A stretch of 12,240 nucleotides of DNA from Gammaproteobacteria bacterium (GTDB lineage: Bacteria > Pseudomonadota > Gammaproteobacteria > SZUA-152), in NCBI GenBank assembly GCA_024762755.1, contig JANTGX010000040.1:1-12240 (forward strand), in the 5' to 3' direction. Both the position numbers and the translations under genes were made by a program. Positions 1 through 5,542 of this stretch are shown here, piece after piece; within the stretch, counting starts at the first letter, position 1; the number at the start of each line of letters is the position of its first letter. The notes beneath the pieces were generated by a model that saw only the letters and a program-made list of their open reading frames with translations, was not told where the DNA came from and made no database searches.

Positions 1-891
1 TGAAGCATTGTCAGTACCGACCACTTCCGCCGCCAAAAAACGCGGCCGCCCATCGAATTTGTGAACACTCAGGCGAATTCGCGTTGTATCATCGGAGAAC
101 GCATAGCCACCCACCTCTTGCAAATAACCCAACACATTATTCTCAGAACCACGGCGATCAACACGCGCTGCCCCTTTTGCAGTTACCGACCGGCTACTAT
201 TGACCTTTATATTTCTCTTTAAAACGACCGGCAGCCGCAACAACGAAGTGACGCCACTGAAAAACCCATAAAAATCTGCCTCTGTTCCCTCGAATACAAC
301 TTCATTGCCAGTTACCTGATAATCAATATCGAGGTTAAAAAGCTGGTAAATTGTAGATACGGTATCTACCGCCTCATACACCCGGTATGAGCGCATCACC
401 GCACGAAACAGCAGTCGAATAAATGGCGCAATGATGGCCTTTGGAGCCGCAGTGCCCTGAGCAACTTGGCCAGAGATCAATGGCTCCAGCGATGTCGTTT
501 TATATAACGTGATCAAGCGACCGGATGGATCTACAATTTCAAGATGGATTTTTTGGTCAACAGTATCGACCCAGTAACCAACACGCATCCCAGGCAGCAA
601 ATTATCGTTTCTATCGACAACCTCGGCGGTGACAATTTCATTGCTATTTTCAGGCAACAATTCTTTTGCCTTCAGCCCCTCTGTTAAATCAACAAGACCG
701 TTTTGATCGCTGACCGCGACAAACGTGTAGAGCGATGTATCGGTCACATCAAGGCCACCCAGATCAATGACCGTACTCCCCGACCCGGCACGATCGACGG
801 CATCATCATCCTGCGCGCAGGCCGCTAGCAACAGCAATGCCGAGACTAACAGGCCCCGCAAGCACCAATCAAAAAGCCGGAATGTTGCCAT
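1..891 (-). CDS. Putative outer-membrane lipoprotein, C-terminus beyond window edge
   Basis: The minus strand is open from an ATG at 891 to the window edge (297 codons, no stop). The start is well supported: AGGTGA lies about 7 bases upstream and an in-frame TGA sits three codons before it. The N-terminus has a lipoprotein signal peptide: hydrophobic core, then a lipobox LAAC with Cys25 as the lipidated residue. The +2 residue is Ala and +3 is Gln, so outer-membrane sorting is expected. Residues 40-125 look like a beta-rich domain (alternating V/I/L, short turns such as DRNDN and DPSGR). About 145-180 is probably helical. I do not recognise the family. The ATG is only 36 bases after the stop of the broken DUF1566 remnant, which suggests an original operon. 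A+T content is higher than in the right half of the window. Function unknown; the existence of the coding frame is secure. Confidence 0.85.
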   Translation of the reverse strand, partial: MATFRLFDWCLRGLLVSALLLLAACAQDDDAVDRAGSGSTVIDLGGLDVTDTSLYTFVAVSDQNGLVDLTEGLKAKELLPENSNEIVTAEVVDRNDNLLPGMRVGYWVDTVDQKIHLEIVDPSGRLITLYKTTSLEPLISGQVAQGTAAPKAIIAPFIRLLFRAVMRSYRVYEAVDTVSTIYQLFNLDIDYQVTGNEVVFEGTEADFYGFFSGVTSLLRLPVVLKRNIKVNSSRSVTAKGAARVDRRGSENNVLGYLQEVGGYAFSDDTTRIRLSVHKFDGRPRFLAAEVVGTDNAS

Positions 892-927
892 GCAAAGTCA
901 CCTTAACAACCCCCATCAAAAACAAAA

Positions 928-1090
928 TCACTGTCCGCCGCGAACAAGACGAACAGAGGCGAGTCCCCCCTATTGACGGCGTTGTCGTTGCCATCCCTGG
1001 TATCGACATACCACGCGTGGGACGCAAGAGCGGCATACGGGGAAGCCGACCAATAATATGTGCTTTCTGTGGCCGGAAAGATCGTGGTAT
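928..1090 (-). pseudogene. DUF1566 (Lcl C-terminal/C-type-lectin-like) protein remnant, 3' end only
   Basis: Reading leftwards from about 1090 the minus strand encodes a typical DUF1566 tail: an FPATESTYYWSASPYA stretch, then AWYVD, DGNDN, NRG. The expected family ending VRLVRGGQ-stop is also present, but one frame over (TGA at 930-928). The two parts join if one extra G is restored in the run of six at 965-970 (Cs on the plus strand), giving NRGGLASVRLVRGGQ. So this is the last ~55 codons of such a gene with a single-base frameshift. The upstream part of the gene is absent; MalT-like sequence replaces it. DUF1566 domains have a C-type-lectin/formylglycine-enzyme-like fold, occur in secreted proteins, and are frequent targets of diversity-generating retroelements. 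Family call is from motif recognition. The frameshift could also be a sequencing error in the homopolymer. Confidence 0.7.
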
Positions 1091-1836
1091 TGCACGTCGC
1101 AATCCGGCTCGGCTGTCGCAACGGCCAGGGCCCAGCCAGAGGTGTTGCGATAAATCGCCTCGGCCTGTCCGGACGTCAGGCAACGGCCGTGCAGATGCTG
1201 ATGGAATTCGATGATCTCATCGATGGAAAAATTCAGTTGATAGCCGTCGATGACCAACTGGTCCATGGGCTTGATATTGATGCTCATCAGATCCCGGACC
1301 GGCAGCCTCGTGGTGATGATAACGTGCAGGTTCTCAGGGGCCGATTCGATCAGGAGGCGAACGAGCTTGGCCGCCGCCCCCTGGCCCTGGAGTTCGTGAA
1401 CGTCATCCAGAACCAAATGGACGTTCCCCTGGCGAACCTCTTTCAGTGCGTTGAGAAACAGATTGACCGGTGTGGCCAGATCGCCTGCCGAAACTTCGCC
1501 CCTTTCCAGCACGCCTTGCAGCGTCTCACCACGATAACCAGGGAGGGATTGCCGACAACAACAATCCAGGCCGGCCAGAAATAGGACGGGATCATGATCC
1601 TCCCGGCTGACCTGATACCAGGCCTGATGCCCCCCCAATGCCGCAAGGGCCTGGGCGGCGAGAATGGATTTCCCATGGCCTGGGCCGGCCTGGATCGACA
1701 GCAGCCGGACCGTCCGCCCATGGCGCAGAAGGTTATCGAGCAGCCGGGGACGTTCCAGGCAACGGTTCTCGTCTATGACGGGTGGCGAGAACTTGCTGGG
1801 GGGCAACCCCTGCTGTACATCGGTGAAGGAATACAA
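970..1836 (-). pseudogene. MalT-like LuxR-family regulator, N-terminal NTPase fragment fused to unrelated tail
   Basis: Residues 1-240 match the N-terminal half of MalT-type (STAND ATPase) regulators: a KFSPP...ERPRLL lead-in, P-loop GPGHGKS at 51-57, Walker B LVLDDVH at 141-147, the ITTRLP segment at 174-179 and the winged-helix-proximal SGWALAVA at 233-240. Family members are about 900 residues, with TPR-like sensor repeats and a C-terminal LuxR-type HTH; all of that is missing. Homology stops near 1117; the last 48 codons are an out-of-frame reading of the DUF1566 remnant. The frame opens with TTG at 1836 and has a TGA four codons earlier. A nearby ATG in another frame (MRRS...) hints at a further 5' frameshift. 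Without the HTH it could not act as a DNA-binding regulator, so I call it a pseudogene. It could still be expressed as an isolated NTPase, but nothing supports that. Confidence 0.75.
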
Positions 1837-1858
1837 CGCTACGTCTCATATTCTTGCT

Positions 1859-1911
1859 TTTATATGAGTCTATCAGAGACTGCAGCCGCTTCCTGTAGGA
1901 AAACGCCTACA
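1859..1911 (-). promoter_or_regulatory. Candidate operator and -10 element upstream of the MalT-like fragment
   Basis: A perfect inverted repeat, TGTAGGAAAACGCCTACA (six-base arms, six-base spacer), lies at 1894-1911. On the minus strand a TATAAA at 1864-1859 could serve as -10, with no good -35 at the right distance, as expected of an activator-dependent promoter. The repeat centre would be about 50 bases upstream of the start site, a normal activator position. TAGG/CCTA arms resemble sites of LuxR/FixJ-type HTH proteins in general. The assignment is inference from position and symmetry. Confidence 0.35.
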
Positions 1912-1984
1912 ATTACCGCTGATAATATCTGCGAAGATGATAACCCACAATCGGAGATCCCTTTGATCTGAAGCAGAGGTAGTG

Positions 1985-2230
1985 TTACATCAAATACCGC
2001 TTGCTGCGAATTGTGTAGAACGCCATCAGCAGCTGGGTGCGAAGCTGTTTCTCCGGTGGGTTCGACGGCTTTCCACCCTCGGCATACAGTTCACTGAACG
2101 CCTAGTCCAGCTCCGCCAGCGCTGTGTTGACCATCCGACGAATAGGCCGCTGCGGATGATCCTGCGGTATGCGCTCCCCCGGGATGACCGTGCTGAACAA
2201 GGTATCTTATTGAAGACCGGGTCCGCGCAT
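1985..2230 (-). pseudogene. IS1182-like transposase N-terminal remnant
   Basis: From an ATG at 2230 the minus strand reads as the N-terminus of an IS1182/IS5-type transposase (DUF772, InsH N-terminal domain). After MRGPGLQ come DTLFSTVIPGERIPQDHP, RPIRRMVN, ALAELD, LYAEGGKPSNPPE and RTQLLMAFYTIRSKRYLM. Two in-frame stops interrupt it: TAA at 2209-2207 and TAG at 2104-2102. The frame ends at TAA 1987-1985, exactly where family members continue with an EQLDYNLLFRWFVG-like stretch. About 80 codons of some 450 survive, so the element is dead and its right part (minus-strand 3' end) is lost. I could not see its terminal repeats. Confidence 0.75.
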
Positions 2231-2388
2231 TGTGTCCTTGTTCTCAAGATCGGGTGGGGTAACGGTATCTTGTACTTTGTGGGGGGTTATTTCAACAGCA
2301 TGTTAGTGGGTTCATGCTCATCTTGTCCTGCAGATTGTAAGTTTTCAAGTTATGGACACTTTGATTAATTTCGTCATTGCGAGGAACT

Positions 2389-2412
2389 GCGGATTCAAAC
2401 AGCAAGTGCAAC
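2389..2412 (+). repeat. IS30-type left terminal inverted repeat
   Basis: Begins GCGGATTCAAAC and ends AGTGCAAC. Compared with the reverse complement of 3245-3268 it differs at three central positions only (12 matching bases outside, 8 inside), which defines the left end of the IS element. Confidence 0.88.
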
Positions 2413-2482
2413 TCGACTGATCGAAAAGAGGGTTGCTACGTTAGTGTTTCTGCGCCTTCTTACCGGCAAAAATAAAAGCACG

Positions 2483-3262
2483 ATGAAACCCTACACGCAG
2501 TTCACTAAGGAAGAGCAATATCAGATTTATGCCCTCCAGAAGATGGGGCATACACAGCGGGAGATCGCCAAAGTAATTGGGCGAGATCCTTCGACGGTCA
2601 GTCGGAAGTTGCGCTGCAACAAGGGGCTGAAGTGGTATCGACCCAAGCAGGCCCACAGGCTGGCGCAGAACGGCGGGAGGAGAAGGTGCATATCCACAAC
2701 ACACCGGCCACTTGGCAGCGTGTCGAACGCTTGTTGCGGGAAGAGACTGGAGTCCGGAGCAGATCAGTGGCTGGCTGGTCCGAGAGGAAGACGTGAGTAT
2801 CAGCCATGAATGGATCTACCGCCATGTGTATGCCGACAAACGCCGCGGCAGGGACCTGCAACGGTACCTACGCTGCCAAAAGACGCGCCGCAAGCGCTAT
2901 GGAAGCTATGATCGGCGGGAGCAGCTCAGGTACCGGACCTCCATCGATGAGCGCTCGTCCGTCGTGGAAGCGTGGAGACGCATCGGCGACTGGGAAGTGT
3001 CCATGGTGATCGACAAGCCAGGCGGTGGGTTCTGATCACGCTGGCCGAACGGATCTCACGCCTGGGAACGTGGATTGAACGCGAGCACCAACGCACTTAT
3101 TTGTCGGTACCTGCTGAAGAAGACGAGCTTCGACAAATTAAGCGCTACTCAGGTCGAGGTGATCATGGAAGAATTGAACGACCAGCCCCGAAAGTACCCG
3201 GGCTCAAGACCCCCAACCAGGTATTCCTCGGGATTGACCCACCGGTTGCACTATCGGTTTGA
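2483..3262 (+). pseudogene. IS30-family transposase, multiply frameshifted and deleted
   Basis: The start ATG at 2483 opens a good IS30 N-terminus: MKPYTQFTKEEQYQIYALQ followed by an HTH with GHTQREIAKVIGRDPSTVSR. The frame is then lost and regained several times: near 2669, near 2748 (WSPEQISGWLVREEDVSIS resumes), near 3027 (VLITLAER resumes), at 3060-3063, and near 3201 (LKTPNQVFLGIDPPVA-stop resumes). Between LAERISRL and WERGLN some 70-80 codons are gone, including the region holding the second catalytic Asp. The other two catalytic residues have also changed: the usual EVDTVIG reads EVSMVID, and the usual GLNENTNGL reads GLNASTNAL, losing the Glu. It cannot make an active enzyme. The accumulated damage implies an old insertion. 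Confidence 0.9.
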
Positions 3263-3268
3263 ATCCGC
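3245..3268 (-). repeat. IS30-type right terminal inverted repeat
   Basis: Begins GTTGCACT and ends GTTTGAATCCGC on the plus strand. It pairs with 2389-2412 and overlaps the last codons and TGA (3260-3262) of the transposase reading frame. Confidence 0.88.
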
Positions 3269-3285
3269 GTAGTATCAATGGCGCT

Positions 3286-3311
3286 GCAGGTGTTACAAGC
3301 AGGTGTTACAA
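3286..3311. repeat. Tandem duplication of 13 bases
   Basis: GCAGGTGTTACAA occurs twice head to tail (3286-3298 and 3299-3311), 17 bases right of the IS30 end. It is directly visible. The origin is unknown; slippage is the simplest explanation. Confidence 0.9.
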
Positions 3312-3372
3312 GGCCGCCATGAAGGGATTGAAATACCCCTAATAACAATCACTTACGTGTGCTCTCATCGTT

Positions 3373-3389
3373 TCCCTCCTTCTCCGCCA
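3373..3389 (+). other. tRNA-Ser 3'-end-like segment, candidate island attachment site
   Basis: TCCCTCCTTCTCCGCCA has the layout of a serine tRNA 3' end: T-stem 3' strand (CCCTC), seven-base acceptor strand (CTTCTCC), discriminator G and CCA. Upstream bases (ATCGTT) only loosely resemble a T-loop, and there is no tRNA body. Such fragments are left when an integrase inserts an island into a tRNA gene. Here the island would lie to the left, matching the A+T-rich pseudogene region, with the intact tRNA outside the window. Competing reading: on the minus strand the same bases give AAGGAGG before ATGAGAGCA, a ribosome site for a 9-codon ORF that stops at once. Confidence 0.35.
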
Positions 3390-3693
3390 AATCTCTTAAC
3401 AGGCTGTTTGAAAACGCAGTTTTTCGGCAGACCGGGGCCGATACCATGAAAGTATTGGAAACTCGAAGACCGGCAAGTCTTTCATTTTGCGAAAAAGGAT
3501 AAATTCGCATTCTTACTTGGTAGCGCATTGAATAAGGGCCGCCTGTCAGGACGGCCCTTTTTTGTTCTCCGGCGAATCGCTAGATGGGCAGCAGCCCATG
3601 CCCTCCTGCTTTGACCAACGCGGCGAGCGCCATATAGGCGTTGAATAGCCGTTTAGGTAGTGGCTGGCAGGGCTTCCCTTAATCCTTGTTACC
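3390..3693. other. Non-coding stretch between island edge and operon terminator
   Basis: No reading frame here has coding character. Visible content: an A+T-rich start containing CTGTTTGAAAACGC, a weak hairpin (AAGAC/GTCTT near 3463-3478), the strong plus-strand terminator at 3534-3563, and a 33-codon minus-strand open stretch ending at TAG 3582-3580 (see rejected list). The A+T-rich left half passes into G+C-rich sequence around 3530-3560, so the compositional boundary lies here. Confidence 0.5.
3534..3563 (+). terminator. Orphan rho-independent terminator (plus strand)
   Basis: AAGGGCCG (3534-3541) pairs perfectly with CGGCCCTT (3552-3559). The ten-base loop contains a further CCT/AGG pairing, and six Ts follow (3558-3563). 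It is clearly oriented for plus-strand transcription, yet no intact plus-strand gene precedes it. It may have served the tRNA-Ser transcript whose 3' end is echoed at 3373-3389, or a gene removed by insertions. On the minus strand it lacks a U-run. Confidence 0.8.
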
Positions 3694-3696
3694 AAC

Positions 3697-3721
3697 CAAA
3701 AGGCCACCTCGTTGGCGGCCT
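3697..3721 (-). terminator. Rho-independent terminator of the cytochrome operon
   Basis: On the minus strand AGGCCGCC (3721-3714) and GGTGGCCT (3708-3701) form an eight-pair stem (one G-U) with loop AACGA, followed by TTTTGGTT. It begins about 40 bases after the stop of the cytochrome c gene, where the four-gene minus-strand operon should end. Confidence 0.75.
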
Positions 3722-3763
3722 GTGTAATGGGGACGGGAAAATTTTCAGCCGCCGACCCGCGTC

Positions 3764-4039
3764 TCAGCGTGCGTGGGCGCTGAGGTAGTCCAGGACCTGG
3801 GCGAATTCCTCTTCGTCCAGCGGAACCATATCGGCCTGTTTCATGCGACGCTGCATCAGTTCCAGTACTCGATGCCATTTTCTCGGGGAGAGGGCGTCGG
3901 GTTCGGGAAGTTGATGACACAACCCACACCGGACCTGAAACACGGCCCGCCCCGCTTCTTGGCCGTCGGTCGAGGGTGCCCCCAGCGAGACGCCGGCCAC
4001 TAACAGACACGCCACGGCGCCCCAAAGCCGGCGCTTCAT
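3764..4039 (-). CDS. Small mono-haem c-type cytochrome
   Basis: This 91-residue protein has a Sec signal peptide (KRR, then a hydrophobic core to about residue 20) and one haem c site, CGLCH (Cys38, Cys41, His42). The mature domain is about 70 residues, short even for class I cytochromes. Candidates for the distal axial Met are Met62, Met66 and Met71; the order CxxCH, P, W, M, VLDYLS fits a minimal cytochrome c fold ending in the usual C-terminal helix. It should be a periplasmic electron carrier. The start ATG overlaps the stop of the redoxin gene by four bases (ATGA), so translation is coupled. It is the last gene of the operon and a terminator follows. The redox partner is inferred to be the co-encoded thioredoxin-fold protein or an oxidase; this is not shown by sequence. 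Confidence 0.87.
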   Translation of the reverse strand: MKRRLWGAVACLLVAGVSLGAPSTDGQEAGRAVFQVRCGLCHQLPEPDALSPRKWHRVLELMQRRMKQADMVPLDEEEFAQVLDYLSAHAR

Positions 4040-4581
4040 GGCAGGCTTTCCAGGGTCTGGCGCAGCTTGTCGCCGTTTTTGTAGTCCTCGTTCATGCGCA
4101 CGATGCCAGTGGAATCGATGACCACGGTAGTACCCATGGCGGCATCGTAGAGGGTCTCCAGGCGGTCATCCACGTCAGCGAGGACGGTGAAGTCCGTGTA
4201 GCCATTGGCCATCTGGGCTGCACGGCTCGCGGCCACAGAGTCGTCGACGTAATCGACCAAAAAGAAGCGCACATTGGGAAATTCCGGCACGACATAGCGG
4301 CGCAGATGGCTGCTGTGACTGTCGCAAATGGGGCACCACATAGTGAAATAGAGCACCACCGCATCGGCACCGGTCAATTCGGTGTACAGGCTGTGTGGCG
4401 TATACAGCGTGTCTTCGATGGTGAAGTCCGGCGACAACTGGCCCACACGCCCGCCGCTGCTGCCGGCTTGCACTGCCGGGCGTTTGTCGGCGCCGGAAGG
4501 GGCCAGGTCATCGGTCAGATCCTGGCATCCGGTGAGCAGGAGAATCAGGCCCAGGGCCAGCCAGCGGCTAACGCAACACAT
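4036..4581 (-). CDS. Thioredoxin-fold (redoxin/TlpA-like) lipoprotein with CPIC motif
   Basis: This 181-residue protein has a lipoprotein signal: basic start, L-rich core and lipobox LTGC with Cys19. After a flexible S/G/A linker the domain from about 46 resembles AhpC/TSA-TlpA redoxins: SPDFTIEDT, then AVVLYFTMWCPIC with Cys83 and Cys86 as the active-site pair, and VVIDSTGIV near 153-161. The residue where thioredoxins carry the cis-Pro (before TT-V-V-I-D) is Gly150 here. Met81 precedes Trp82, and a His/Ser-rich helix (DSHSSHL) follows the motif. Start ATG 4581 has a strong GGAGGTGA five bases away and overlaps the barrel gene by 14 bases. Expected role is thiol-disulfide or copper chemistry in the periplasm. 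In Rhodobacter the thioredoxin-fold copper protein SenC/PrrC is encoded beside regA; this gene may be a functional counterpart, though it lacks the Sco CxxxC signature. Confidence 0.87.
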   Translation of the reverse strand: MCCVSRWLALGLILLLTGCQDLTDDLAPSGADKRPAVQAGSSGGRVGQLSPDFTIEDTLYTPHSLYTELTGADAVVLYFTMWCPICDSHSSHLRRYVVPEFPNVRFFLVDYVDDSVAASRAAQMANGYTDFTVLADVDDRLETLYDAAMGTTVVIDSTGIVRMNEDYKNGDKLRQTLESLP

Positions 4582-5542
4582 GGCTCACCTCCAGGCTGAG
4601 GACATTGGTGACGGGGAAATTCTTGCCCCAGCCGTTCTCGGGTATCGCATGGCTCAGACTGCCCTTTAACACCCAGTCGCGGTCCATGGTGGCAAGGGCG
4701 ACGGTGGCGGCGAAGGCGCGTTTGAGCATCTCGGTGCTCGGATCGGGCTGGCCGTCGATGCGGCCCGCGGCCTCTTCCAGATGGGAATAGGCGAGGGTGA
4801 AAGTGAGTGTATCCATGGATTCGAGGAAGTAGGTATAGCCCACCGAGGCACTGGCCAGGCGACGGTCACCGAGGCGCTTGCGATAGGGCTCCACGTAGTT
4901 GCCGTATTCGCGGTTGACGTCGCGCTCCAGATACTTGCCATAACTCAGGGCGAGGGTCGCGTTCCATGGGTAGATCGTCTTGTCCAGCAGCAGGTTGGCA
5001 TCCAGACGGTAGAAACCACGACCGGTGATGTCGAAGTTATTGGACACGTCGTCATAGGGTGAGATACCCGTAGGAACGGTGAGCGTTGCGCCCAGATAGA
5101 TCGCTGGCTCGAGGTCGGCCCAGTTGCGCACCTTCCATACGCACTTGATGTTGTCGAAGGCCTCGTACCAGAAGCCGACGGCGGCATCGCCGAGGCCATC
5201 GGTGTGGGAGTCGAGCCCCGAATAGCGATTGCTGTTCCACACATAGGGCAAACTGACGCTGGCCTGCCAACGCGAGGCGAGTCGCTGTGCATAGCCCAGG
5301 TTGAACCGGTATTGGTTGAGGTCTGAATTCGGCGGATCCTCGCGGTAGGTGCCGTCGCTGTCCCAGAACCCATCGTAGTGCTCGGTGGCCATGGAGGCGG
5401 CCACCATGGCACGGGAGAACTTGGGCATCACCAACGAGGAGGACGAGCCGCCACCGCAGCAGGAGGCGCTCCAAGCCACCACGGGCGACAGGCCGAGGAC
5501 GGTGGCCAGGGCCATCCGCCGCAGGAAGCGCCGGCCCGTCAT
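4568..5542 (-). CDS. Outer-membrane beta-barrel protein with N-terminal CCGGG motif
   Basis: This 324-residue protein starts with an export signal (residues 1-27) that contains RRFLRR, reminiscent of a Tat motif, although barrels normally use Sec. The mature protein opens with CCGGGSSSS (Cys28-Cys29), which could bind metal. From about 45 on, short alternating amphipathic strands alternate with polar loops (QYRFNLGYAQRL, WQASVSLPYVW, LDANLLLD, ATLALSYGKY, ASVGYTYFL, LTFTLAYSHL, LSLEVSHVL). This is typical of a 12-14-strand barrel of the phenol-degradation 'MetA' transporter type. The last residue is Arg rather than the usual aromatic residue. The stop of the upstream gene and this ATG share a base (TGATG), so the two are coupled. 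It could be an outer-membrane channel for a metal or small molecule handled by its neighbours. The barrel call is firm; the substrate is unknown. Confidence 0.82.
   Translation of the reverse strand: MTGRRFLRRMALATVLGLSPVVAWSASCCGGGSSSSLVMPKFSRAMVAASMATEHYDGFWDSDGTYREDPPNSDLNQYRFNLGYAQRLASRWQASVSLPYVWNSNRYSGLDSHTDGLGDAAVGFWYEAFDNIKCVWKVRNWADLEPAIYLGATLTVPTGISPYDDVSNNFDITGRGFYRLDANLLLDKTIYPWNATLALSYGKYLERDVNREYGNYVEPYRKRLGDRRLASASVGYTYFLESMDTLTFTLAYSHLEEAAGRIDGQPDPSTEMLKRAFAATVALATMDRDWVLKGSLSHAIPENGWGKNFPVTNVLSLEVSHVLR

Larger units (their letters stand above)
2389..3268 (+). mobile_element. Defective IS30-family insertion sequence
   Basis: The element is bounded by 24-base imperfect inverted repeats (2389-2412 and 3245-3268; 21 of 24 positions match) and holds one broken IS30-type transposase. 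Total length is 880 bp against about 1.0-1.1 kb for intact relatives; the missing length is accounted for by an internal deletion in the catalytic domain near 3060. The transposase stop codon lies inside the right repeat, as is common in this group. I found no convincing 2-3 bp target duplication (ACT on the left, GTA on the right), so the flanks may also have changed since insertion. Confidence 0.88.

Noticed and set aside
1982..2368. Plus-strand open frame of 128 codons
   Set aside because: The opposite strand clearly reads as an IS1182-like transposase N-terminus with internal stops; the plus frame is its shadow.
3340..3369. AAGGAGG followed by ATG and a 9-codon ORF on the minus strand
   Set aside because: The ribosome site is good but the ORF stops after nine codons and has no continuation in other frames. 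The same bases are better explained, tentatively, as a tRNA-Ser 3' end.
3400..3520. CTGTTTGAAAACGC and following bases as a possible IS end or MITE
   Set aside because: No second copy or matching inverted end was found in the window, so it cannot be supported.
3580..3678. Minus-strand 33-codon open stretch ending RLFNAYMALAALVKAGGHGLLPI
   Set aside because: It looks protein-like, but it is closed upstream by a stop, has no ribosome site, lies beyond the operon terminator and matches no family I recognise. It could be the C-terminal relic of a lost gene.
3546..4025. Long minus-strand open frame overlapping the cytochrome gene
   Set aside because: It runs through the cytochrome in another frame and through the terminator hairpin, has no SD or domain and has Arg/Ser/Pro-rich composition typical of a GC-rich shadow frame.
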